From Oscillospiraceae bacterium (lineage in GTDB: Bacteria > Bacillota > Clostridia > Oscillospirales > Oscillospiraceae), in contig CAJGCI010000126.1 of NCBI GenBank assembly GCA_904501855.1, positions 1 through 5,511 on the forward strand: a stretch of 5,511 nucleotides of DNA. Direction: 5' to 3'. Below, in pieces: positions 1 through 4,445 of the stretch. Both the position numbers and the translations under genes were made by a program. Each line of letters starts with the position of its first letter. Position 1 is the stretch's first letter. A model generated the notes under the pieces. That model saw only the letters and a list, made by a program, of their open reading frames with translations, had not been told where the DNA came from and ran no database searches.

Positions 1-231
1 GGGGAGATCATGGAAAAGCTGAAGAACTGGACGGGGAATATGAAGCGCTTTCAGGGGGATATCGGAGTGTTTGCCCGAAAAAACGAGGAGACGTTCGGAT
101 CAGCGGAAGATCCCCCGGAGGATCTCATCCGGGGACGGGAAGTCTGCGGGACGCAGATCTCCGTCCGGGCCTATCTGAAGCAGGAGCAGCGGAAACTTCG
201 ATGGAAGGAACAGCGGAAGGGGGCACCATAA
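1..231 (+). CDS. Unknown protein, probable C-terminal part of a gene entering from the left
   Basis: I do not recognise this protein. The frame is open from base 1 to a TAA at 229-231. An ATG at 10 gives 73 residues, but the only SD-like run (GGGGAG, bases 1-6) is just 3 bases from it. I therefore think this is more likely the tail of a longer gene than a complete small one. The visible part is hydrophilic and strongly charged, with no membrane segment, no cysteine motif and one lone Cys. The last 20 residues are rich in Lys, Arg, Gln and Glu and probably form a helix. The stop codon lies in the loop of the terminator that follows, so this gene is the last of its transcript. Function cannot be assigned from what is visible. 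Confidence 0.5.
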   Translation, partial: GEIMEKLKNWTGNMKRFQGDIGVFARKNEETFGSAEDPPEDLIRGREVCGTQISVRAYLKQEQRKLRWKEQRKGAP

Positions 232-257
232 CAGGTGCCCCTCTTGCTTTTCGTTTT
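220..257 (+). terminator. Rho-independent terminator overlapping the stop codon
   Basis: A perfect 8-bp stem, GGGGCACC (220-227) with GGTGCCCC (234-241), encloses a 6-base loop, ATAACA. It is followed by the T-rich tract TCTTGCTTTTCGTTTT (242-257). The TAA stop of the preceding frame (229-231) sits in the loop. A terminating ribosome would cover the hairpin, but folding should resume on release. The tract runs into the -35 of the next promoter. Confidence 0.8.
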
Positions 258-283
258 AAAAATCTTTAGAAATATGGTATCCT
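255..283 (+). promoter_or_regulatory. Predicted SigA-type promoter with extended -10 for the five-gene operon
   Basis: The -35 is TTTAAA (255-260), 4 of 6 matches to consensus. A 17-base spacer follows, then the -10 TATCCT (278-283), preceded by TGG (275-277), which makes an extended -10 of TGnTATnnT form. Transcription would start near 290, leaving a leader of about 25 bases before the ATG at 316. It begins where the upstream terminator ends, as expected for a new transcription unit. Confidence 0.5.
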
Positions 284-315
284 TAGGATTAGAAGAAACG
301 GGAAGGAGAGTTGGT

Positions 316-579
316 ATGCTTACCTACGAACAGGCCTACGAGATCGCACTCCGGCAGATGCCCAATATCGATGCCTGCGCGGAATACGAGAATGCCTATA
401 TGTTCAAACGCAAGGCGGAGAATCACAGCATCGGCGGACACGGTTTTATCATCATCATGAAGGATTCCGGAAAGACAGTGCCCCAGACGGAGTTTTTCGA
501 GAAGTACGCCACGGATCTGATCCGGGAATTCGATGTGACGGCGGAAGACCGCAAAGGCAAAAAGGCAAGAAAAAAATAA
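316..579 (+). CDS. Small conserved-looking protein of unknown function (87 aa)
   Basis: I chose the ATG at 316 because GGAAGGAG (301-308) precedes it at good spacing. The frame is also open upstream to an ATG at 235, but that start lies inside the terminator and has no ribosome site. The protein begins with a helix-like stretch (residues about 3-16, YEQAYEIALRQ), then has a strand-like segment around YENAYMF (25-31), a glycine turn, and another strand, FIIIMKDSGK (44-53). A second helix and a Lys/Arg-rich tail follow. This helix/two-strand order with 'GGhGFiiimKdsGk' loosely recalls small Imm35/YrhB-like proteins, but the resemblance is weak and I do not assign the family. There is no signal peptide or cysteine motif. 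It lies 31 bases ahead of the CMD/cupin gene with no terminator between, so it probably heads that operon. Confidence 0.75.
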   Translation: MLTYEQAYEIALRQMPNIDACAEYENAYMFKRKAENHSIGGHGFIIIMKDSGKTVPQTEFFEKYATDLIREFDVTAEDRKGKKARKK

Positions 580-610
580 AGCACGCAATACCCAAAGGGA
601 GGACCCAACA

Positions 611-1369
611 ATGAGTAAAAAGATCGTACAGACCGCAGGAAGAGATCAGCTGGGTGAGTTTGCACCCATGTTCGCACATCTCAATGACGATGTGCTGTTC
701 GGAGAAGTATGGAATGAAGAGGCCATCAGCACAAAGACCAAGTGTATCATCACCGTCGTTTCCCTCATGGCATCCGGCATCACCGATTCCTCCCTGACCT
801 ATCATCTGCAGAACGCCAAGGCTCACGGCGTTACGAAGGAAGAGATCGCCGCCATCATCACCCACGCCACCATGTATGTGGGCTGGCCGAAGGGCTGGGC
901 GGTGTTCCGTCTCGCCAAGGACGTTTGGAACGAGGAATTGGCCCCACTGACGGAGAAGGACCGGTATCAGAACACCATCTTTTTCCCCATCGGCGACCCC
1001 AATGACGCCTATGCCCAGTTCTTCGTGGGACAGAGCTATCTGGCGCCTCTCACTACGCAGCAGGTCCCGGTCTACAACGTGACCTTCGAGCCGGGCTGCC
1101 GCAACAACTGGCACATCCACCACGCCAAAAACGCCGGGGGACAGATGCTCATCTGCGTCGGCGGCAGAGGATACTATCAGGAATGGGGCAAGGAGGCCGT
1201 GGAACTTCTTCCCGGCACCGTCATCAACATCCCCGCGGAGACAAAGCACTGGCACGGTGCCGCTCCGGATTCCTGGTTCTCCCATCTGGCACTGGAAGTT
1301 CCCGGTGAGGAAGCTTCCGCCGAGTGGCTGGAGCCGGTGAGCGACGAGGACTACGGCAAACTGAAATAA
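611..1369 (+). CDS. Carboxymuconolactone decarboxylase (PcaC/AhpD-like)-cupin fusion protein
   Basis: Two domains are joined in 252 residues. Residues about 20-105 are a carboxymuconolactone decarboxylase domain with the PcaC layout: a VWNEEAIS start, then TYHLQNAKAHGVTKEEI (63-79) and a closing YVGWP (89-93). His65 is the usual conserved His. The CxxC pair of AhpD peroxidases is absent, so a thiol redox role is unlikely. Residues about 150-230 are a single cupin barrel. Its first motif has His168 and His170, with Gln178 at the place usually held by Glu (Q-x6-G fits). Its second motif is PAETKHWHGA, with His213 and His215. These should hold a divalent metal. Manganese-type hydroxynitrile-lyase cupins use a similar His/His/Gln/His set, so lyase or decarboxylase chemistry on a small substrate is possible. 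The real substrate is unknown. It is probably cytoplasmic, as no signal peptide is seen. The ribosome site GGGAGGA is at about 597-603. The stop is followed within 11 bases by the lipoprotein ORF. Confidence 0.93.
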   Translation: MSKKIVQTAGRDQLGEFAPMFAHLNDDVLFGEVWNEEAISTKTKCIITVVSLMASGITDSSLTYHLQNAKAHGVTKEEIAAIITHATMYVGWPKGWAVFRLAKDVWNEELAPLTEKDRYQNTIFFPIGDPNDAYAQFFVGQSYLAPLTTQQVPVYNVTFEPGCRNNWHIHHAKNAGGQMLICVGGRGYYQEWGKEAVELLPGTVINIPAETKHWHGAAPDSWFSHLALEVPGEEASAEWLEPVSDEDYGKLK

Positions 1370-1379
1370 GGAGCCCGGT

Positions 1380-1490
1380 ATGAGAAAAACGATGAGAGCA
1401 CTGATCCCGGTCCTGGCACTGATGCTGATCCTGTCTGCCTGCGGCACCAAGACGGCGCCCAATGCACCGGAGGAAACGGCGGTTCTGTGA
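1380..1490 (+). pseudogene. Lipoprotein signal-peptide ORF (36 aa), probable remnant of a truncated lipoprotein gene
   Basis: An ATG at 1380 follows TAAGGAG (1367-1373), a ribosome site that overlaps the stop of the CMD/cupin gene, so its translation is probably coupled. The product has a textbook lipoprotein export signal. It starts with basic residues (RKTMR), runs through a hydrophobic stretch ALIPVLALMLIL (7-18), and has the lipobox L-S-A-C with the acylated Cys at residue 21. Only 15 residues would remain after cleavage (CGTKTAPNAPEETAVL), a typical disordered lipoprotein linker, and no folded domain follows. It ends in tandem in-frame stops, TGA TAG (1488-1493). The good start and complete signal peptide with no mature domain suggest that a deletion or frame loss removed the body. 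Alternatively it is a genuine lipopeptide-sized product. Flavodoxin-like or other lipoproteins would fit next to a CMD/cupin gene, but that is a guess. Confidence 0.65.
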
Positions 1491-1536
1491 TAGACTGGGG
1501 CTGTGATTACGATAACAAAAGCAGGAGGAATGACCC

Positions 1537-1968
1537 GTGGAGATCCTACGAGCCACCGAGACCTGGCAGCGGGCCGGCGCCTATTACGTCCGGATCCAGG
1601 CCATGGCGAAAAAACACCATATCACCCTGCGGCAGGAATTCGATGAGCACGACGGGGAAGGGACGAAGTACATCGTCATCACCGACGAGGACTTTCCCGT
1701 GGCCACCGCCCGCATGTACGAACTGGACGGCGACAGCGTGATGATCGGCCGGGTGGTGGTCCTGCCGGAATACCGGCATCAGGGCCTCGGCTCCCGTGCC
1801 GTCACCGAGTGTGAACGGTGGGCCGGGGAAGAGGGCTACGCCCGATGCGTGGTGGAGAGCCGGGACAACAAGGTGGAGTTCTATGAGAAGCTGGGCTATG
1901 CCCTTACCGGAGAGGACTTCATCGACGGGGATACCTTCCGGTGTATCCGTATGATAAAGGAATTGTGA
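1537..1968 (+). CDS. GNAT-family N-acetyltransferase
   Basis: This 143-residue protein has the single-domain size and motifs of the GNAT superfamily, which transfers an acetyl group from acetyl-CoA to an amine on a small molecule or protein. The acetyl-CoA pyrophosphate-binding motif A is VVVLPEYRHQGLGS (73-86), with the R-x-x-G-x-G loop at 80-85. Motif B appears as NKVEFYEKLGY (111-121), the usual 'fYek.GF' helix and strand. The start is GTG at 1537, chosen because AGGAGG (1523-1528) stands 8 bases before it and no ATG fits. It follows the lipoprotein stump by 46 bases and precedes the methyltransferase by 40 bases on the same strand, with no terminator on either side. The acceptor substrate cannot be read from the sequence. 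It is probably cytoplasmic. Confidence 0.92.
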   Translation: MEILRATETWQRAGAYYVRIQAMAKKHHITLRQEFDEHDGEGTKYIVITDEDFPVATARMYELDGDSVMIGRVVVLPEYRHQGLGSRAVTECERWAGEEGYARCVVESRDNKVEFYEKLGYALTGEDFIDGDTFRCIRMIKEL

Positions 1969-2008
1969 TCAGTAAACCTCATACAAAACGCGTGGGAGGA
2001 GGAATAAC

Positions 2009-2680
2009 ATGGATCGGAAACTATTCATACAGGCGCTGACGAAGTTCTTTGCAGGCCTTCTGGCCTTCGGGGTCCTGCTGTTCCTGCCCGCCGGGACCTT
2101 CCGGTATCCCCAGGGCTGGCTCCTCACCGGGATCCTGTTCGTTCCCATGTTCGCGGTGGGCCTGGTGATGATGAAAAAGAATCCGGATCTTCTGCGGAAA
2201 CGTCTGAACGCGAAGGAAGAGGAATCCGAACAGAAGACGGTCATCCTCTTCAGCGGGATCATGTTCCTGGCGGCATTTATCCTAGCCGGTCTGAGTTTCC
2301 GGTTCGGATGGTGGATGCTTCCCTTCGGGGTGAGCATCGCCGCCGCGGTGATATTCCTGGCCGCCTATGTCCTCTACGGGGAAGTGCTGCGGGAGAACAC
2401 CTATCTCTCCAGAACGGTGGAAGTGCAGGAGAATCAGAAGGTCATCGATACCGGACTGTACGGCATCGTCCGTCATCCCATGTACATGGCCACGGTGATC
2501 CTGTTTCTGGCCATGCCCCTGGTGCTGGGTTCCGTCCTGTCCTTCCTCATCATGCTGTGCTACATCCCCATCATCGTCAAACGGATCGGGAATGAGGAGC
2601 AGGTGCTGGAGAAGGGACTTCCGGGATACAGGGAGTATAAGAAAAAAGTGAGATACCGTCTGATCCCCGGTATCTGGTAA
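2009..2680 (+). CDS. ICMT/PEMT-like integral membrane methyltransferase (isoprenylcysteine carboxyl methyltransferase family)
   Basis: This 223-residue membrane protein has hydrophobic segments at about 10-28, 36-54, 78-96, 101-123 and 160-190; the last looks like a helical hairpin. The C-terminal half carries the family signature: V-I-D-T-G-L-Y-G-I-V-R-H-P-M-Y (145-159), then RIGNEEQVL (192-200) with the conserved Glu pair, and GYREYKKKVRYRLIP (206-220). In ICMT and phosphatidylethanolamine methyltransferases these regions bind S-adenosylmethionine and form the active site at the membrane face. Bacteria generally lack prenylated CaaX proteins, so the substrate is more likely a lipid, an isoprenoid or another small hydrophobic compound. 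The ATG at 2009 follows GGGAGGAGG (about 1993-2001). It is the last gene of the operon, with a strong terminator 12 bases after the stop. Confidence 0.9.
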   Translation: MDRKLFIQALTKFFAGLLAFGVLLFLPAGTFRYPQGWLLTGILFVPMFAVGLVMMKKNPDLLRKRLNAKEEESEQKTVILFSGIMFLAAFILAGLSFRFGWWMLPFGVSIAAAVIFLAAYVLYGEVLRENTYLSRTVEVQENQKVIDTGLYGIVRHPMYMATVILFLAMPLVLGSVLSFLIMLCYIPIIVKRIGNEEQVLEKGLPGYREYKKKVRYRLIPGIW

Positions 2681-2692
2681 AGCGAAAAGACC

Positions 2693-2744
2693 GATCCGGA
2701 GCCGGACGCCGAACGATGAGCGGCGCAGGGCTCCGGATCTTTTT
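2693..2744 (+). terminator. Strong Rho-independent terminator of the five-gene operon
   Basis: A perfect 11-bp stem, GATCCGGAGCC (2693-2703) with GGCTCCGGATC (2729-2739), is followed at once by TTTTT (2740-2744). The 25-base apical part can fold further, with CGCCG (2707-2711) pairing with CGGCG (2721-2725), giving a two-storey hairpin. It begins 12 bases after the methyltransferase stop codon. Confidence 0.92.
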
Positions 2745-2804
2745 GCGTTCGTCTCTGGGATTGCAGTGTGCCGGAGGGAACGAATCACCCGGCGCCGGGA
2801 ACGG

Positions 2805-2833
2805 TTGACGGGACGGCGGAATTGCGTTATTAT
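2805..2833 (+). promoter_or_regulatory. Near-consensus SigA promoter for the SAM methyltransferase gene
   Basis: The -35 is TTGACG (2805-2810, 5 of 6) and the -10 is TATTAT (2828-2833, 5 of 6), with an ideal 17-base spacer. Transcription would start near 2840, giving a leader of about 39 bases before the ATG at 2879. A promoter this good next to a palindrome suggests that repression, not activation, sets its output. Confidence 0.8.
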
Positions 2834-2834
2834 A

Positions 2835-2852
2835 TGTTAGGAAACACTAACA
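2835..2852. promoter_or_regulatory. Operator-like inverted repeat at the -10/+1 region
   Basis: TGTTAG (2835-2840) and CTAACA (2847-2852) are a perfect inverted repeat separated by GAAACA. The site begins one base after the -10 hexamer and covers the expected start point, a typical position for a repressor site. The arms recall DtxR/MntR-like (TTAGG...CCTAA) or TetR-type operators, but the match is partial and the regulator is unknown. The neighbouring TetR is one candidate, although its own gap holds no copy of this exact repeat. Confidence 0.45.
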
Positions 2853-2878
2853 CGCAATGACCTCAGGAGGATGAAAAC

Positions 2879-3670
2879 ATGACTCGCGCCAACTATAAAA
2901 ACTGGATGCCGAAGGGGATGGTCGTTGCGGGAGCCTGCGGGACCGGTGCTTTTCTTGCACTGTATCTGTTCTTCCGTCTCAGCGGTGTGCTCTCCGGTCA
3001 CTGGCGCATGATCCTGCTCGCCCTCTCATTGGCGGGCACCGTGGTGGGCGCGGTATCCACCCTGTGGATGACGATACTGTATCGGCGATTCTCCTATGAC
3101 GGGAAACGGCAGTTGTCCCGCCGGATCATCGAGGAAGTGGCCTCCCATGTGGATCTTCCGGAAGGCGGTGAGGCGCTGGATGTGGGGTGCGGCAGCGGCG
3201 CGCTGACCATCGCCTGTGCCAAACGCAGTCCCGGTGCCCGCGTCCTGGGCGTGGACCGCTGGGGAAAGGAATACGCTTCCTTTAACAGGCCCCTGTGCGA
3301 GAGCAATGCGCAGGCGGAGGGAGTTTCCAATGTTTCCTTCGCCCGGGGAGATGCCACCCATCTGGAATTTGAGGATGAACGGTTCGATGCCGTGGTGAGC
3401 AACTACGTGTATCACAACATCCCCGTCCGGGACCGGCAGGAGATCCTGATGGAGACACTGCGGGTGCTGAAAAAGGGCGGTACCTTTGCTCTTCACGACA
3501 TTTTCTCCAAGGCAAAGTACGGAGACATGGAGGCCTTCATGCAGAAGCTCCGGGATCTGGGATATGAGGAGGTGCGGATGATCGACACCACCAAAGGGAA
3601 TCCCATCGGTCCTTCGGAGGCCATGTGGATGGGTCTTTCGGGATCGGCCATCCTTCTGGGAAAGAAATGA
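2879..3670 (+). CDS. Membrane-anchored class I SAM-dependent methyltransferase
   Basis: The 263-residue protein starts with two predicted transmembrane helices, at about 13-33 and 44-66, joined by a short loop. A soluble Rossmann-type methyltransferase domain follows from about residue 80. Motif I is ALDVGCGSGA (99-108), which binds S-adenosylmethionine. The acidic residue after strand 2 is Asp126 (GVDRWG). GDAT (157-160) and FDAVVSNYVYHNI (169-181) are the adenine-contact and motif IV regions, and LRVLKKGGTFALHD (194-207) is the usual post-motif. The catalytic domain should face the cytoplasm, held at the membrane by the hairpin, so a lipid, quinone or membrane-bound substrate is plausible but unproven. 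The ATG at 2879 follows AGGAGG (2865-2870). It is transcribed alone from its own promoter and ends in a hairpin. The two N-terminal helices are an extension beyond the usual soluble form. Confidence 0.93.
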   Translation: MTRANYKNWMPKGMVVAGACGTGAFLALYLFFRLSGVLSGHWRMILLALSLAGTVVGAVSTLWMTILYRRFSYDGKRQLSRRIIEEVASHVDLPEGGEALDVGCGSGALTIACAKRSPGARVLGVDRWGKEYASFNRPLCESNAQAEGVSNVSFARGDATHLEFEDERFDAVVSNYVYHNIPVRDRQEILMETLRVLKKGGTFALHDIFSKAKYGDMEAFMQKLRDLGYEEVRMIDTTKGNPIGPSEAMWMGLSGSAILLGKK

Positions 3671-3698
3671 GAGACCGTATCATTACACAGGAAACAGG

Positions 3699-3732
3699 CG
3701 AAGGAGCACTTCCAAAGGGAAGCGCTCCTTCG
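3699..3732. terminator. Hairpin terminator between convergent genes, probably bidirectional
   Basis: CGAAGGAGC (3699-3707) pairs with GCTCCTTCG (3724-3732). The stem continues inward past one A/C mismatch with CTTCC (3709-3713) and GGAAG (3718-3722), around a 4-base AAAG loop. This gives 14 paired bases. Thymines after it are modest on both strands (GTCATTTCC on plus, CCTGTTTCC on minus), so it could end both the methyltransferase and the tetR transcripts, though neither U-tract is strong. Confidence 0.7.
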
Positions 3733-3749
3733 TCATTTCCTCCGGCGGG

Positions 3750-4298
3750 TCAATCGGAACGTGCCTGTTTGAACCACAGATGCTTCAGACTCTCCGGCAT
3801 GATGTCGTAGAGAGCGTCCGCTGCCGCATCCGGCTCCAGATCGTACTGCCCCAGAGTCCATTTCTTGTACATGTAGCAGATGCCGTAACAGAACACATCC
3901 AGCTGCAGCGTCTCCTCCTGGGTCAGGCCTTCTCCGTTCCGGTTCTGTTTCGTGATTTCCTCCACCACATCCCTGGAGTAGGAGTAGATGAAGTTATCGA
4001 AGGAATTGATACCGGTGGTGTAGAAGGCGCGGGTGAAGTTCCGCCACTCGTCACGGGCGAAACTGTACAGCAGCACATAGAGATCCCGGTAATTGCCGCA
4101 CTGCTTGAGACTGTGGTCCAGCAGGCTCTGATAGTTGTAGTTCAGGACATCGTATTTGTCCCGGAAATAGCGGTAAAAGGTTGCCTTGCTCACCTCGGCC
4201 TCCTCCGCGATGCGAAGGGTCGTGATCTTTTCCATATCCGACCGGGCGATGAGCCGGTTGAAGGCAGCGACGATCTCCCGTTTCGTGCGGTCCGGCAT
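3750..4298 (-). CDS. TetR/AcrR-family transcriptional regulator
   Basis: This is a 182-residue regulator of normal TetR length. The N-terminal DNA-binding domain spans about residues 5-52. It contains the helix-turn-helix TTLRIAEEAEVSKATFYRYF (27-46), including the family hallmark 'vskaTfYryFrdKydvl'. The C-terminal ligand/dimer domain ends with FCYGICYMYKKWTLGQYDLEP (136-156), similar to the C-terminal type seen in DhaS-like TetR regulators. I chose the ATG at 4298 because AAAGGAGG (plus-strand 4304-4311) precedes it. The same minus frame stays open far upstream to 5234, but that stretch is antisense to the iron-sulfur gene and not real. The gene is divergent from the iron-sulfur gene, with a 147-base gap holding both promoters and palindromes, which points to local repression and autoregulation. 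The ligand is unknown. It converges with the methyltransferase gene and shares its terminator. Confidence 0.94.
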   Translation of the reverse strand: MPDRTKREIVAAFNRLIARSDMEKITTLRIAEEAEVSKATFYRYFRDKYDVLNYNYQSLLDHSLKQCGNYRDLYVLLYSFARDEWRNFTRAFYTTGINSFDNFIYSYSRDVVEEITKQNRNGEGLTQEETLQLDVFCYGICYMYKKWTLGQYDLEPDAAADALYDIMPESLKHLWFKQARSD

Positions 4299-4319
4299 GA
4301 CGGTTCCTCCTTTGAGACT

Positions 4320-4342
4320 ATTTTGATATATTGTATCATAAT
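4320..4342. promoter_or_regulatory. Imperfect palindrome covering the tetR -10, candidate autoregulatory operator
   Basis: The core TGATA (4324-4328) / TATCA (4334-4338) is a perfect inverted repeat around TATTG. Including the flanks at 4320-4322 and 4340-4342, 9 of 11 base pairs are symmetric. It overlaps the predicted -10 of tetR (4330-4335), so a bound dimer would block that promoter. AT-rich DNA makes chance symmetry easier, so confidence is limited. Confidence 0.4.
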
Positions 4343-4357
4343 GAGACGGAAATGCAA
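4330..4357 (-). promoter_or_regulatory. Predicted tetR promoter with extended -10
   Basis: Read on the minus strand, the -35 is TTGCAT (plus 4352-4357), the spacer is 16 bases, and the -10 is TACAAT (plus 4330-4335). The -10 is preceded by TGA, making an extended -10 (TGnTACAAT). The start would be near 4323, with a leader of about 25 bases to the ATG at 4298. Confidence 0.6.
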
Positions 4358-4362
4358 CTTGG

Positions 4363-4377
4363 TTTCGTGACATGAAA
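4363..4377. promoter_or_regulatory. Candidate TetR operator between divergent genes
   Basis: TTTCGTGACATGAAA is a 15-base palindrome with a single mismatched pair (positions 5 and 11) around a central A. It overlaps the whole -35 of the iron-sulfur gene (4367-4372) and lies 5 bases upstream of the tetR -35. That position would let one bound dimer repress the iron-sulfur gene and affect tetR. Assigning it to this TetR is an inference from position. Confidence 0.5.
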
Positions 4378-4395
4378 TGCCATATCCCATATAGT
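4367..4395 (+). promoter_or_regulatory. Predicted SigA promoter of the iron-sulfur protein gene
   Basis: The -35 is GTGACA (4367-4372, 5 of 6) and the -10 is TATAGT (4390-4395, 5 of 6), with a 17-base spacer. The start would be near 4402, leaving a leader of about 44 bases before the ATG at 4446. This fits better than the AT-rich TATATA at 4430-4435, which touches the ribosome site. Confidence 0.65.
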
Positions 4396-4408
4396 GGAAG
4401 GGAAGAGG

Positions 4409-4419
4409 TTGTTAAACAA
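4409..4419. promoter_or_regulatory. Short palindrome in the leader of the iron-sulfur gene
   Basis: TTGTT-A-AACAA is a perfect 11-base palindrome just downstream of the expected start point (about 4402). It could be a secondary operator acting as a roadblock, or chance symmetry in AT-rich DNA. It differs in sequence from the 4363-4377 palindrome. Confidence 0.25.
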
Positions 4420-4445
4420 TTGGCAAACTTATATAGGAGGAAGAA

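Noticed and set aside
235..315. Upstream start for the 87-residue protein, giving 114 residues
   Set aside because: That ATG-like start is inside the terminator hairpin, has no ribosome site, and lies upstream of the predicted transcription start.
455..1462. Long minus-strand open frame of 335 codons opposite the CMD/cupin gene
   Set aside because: It is antisense to two well-supported genes, its product has no recognisable motif, and the plus strand carries clear CMD and cupin signatures. GC-rich codon use often leaves such antisense frames open.
1483..1516. Possible internal promoter before the GNAT gene (TAGACT or TTCTGT with TACGAT/GATAAC)
   Set aside because: No pair of hexamers combines good matches with 16-18 base spacing, so I could not support it.
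1487..1741. Plus-strand open frame overlapping the GNAT start
   Set aside because: It is out of frame with the GNAT motifs, has no ribosome site of its own, and its Pro/Ser/Arg-rich product looks like a shadow translation.
2651..2675. 7-bp hairpin AGATACC/GGTATCT at the end of the ICMT-like gene
   Set aside because: It is inside coding sequence for conserved C-terminal residues and has no T-tract; the strong terminator at 2693-2744 explains the transcript end.
2871..2882. Mini-ORF ATGAAAACATGA overlapping the start of the SAM methyltransferase
   Set aside because: Its ATG directly abuts the AGGAGG with no spacer, so it should not be initiated; most likely a chance feature of the leader.
4430..4435. 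TATATA as a -10 box for the iron-sulfur gene
   Set aside because: Transcription would start within or after the ribosome site, and the spacing to the TTGTTA at 4409 is only 15 bases. The GTGACA/TATAGT pair fits much better.
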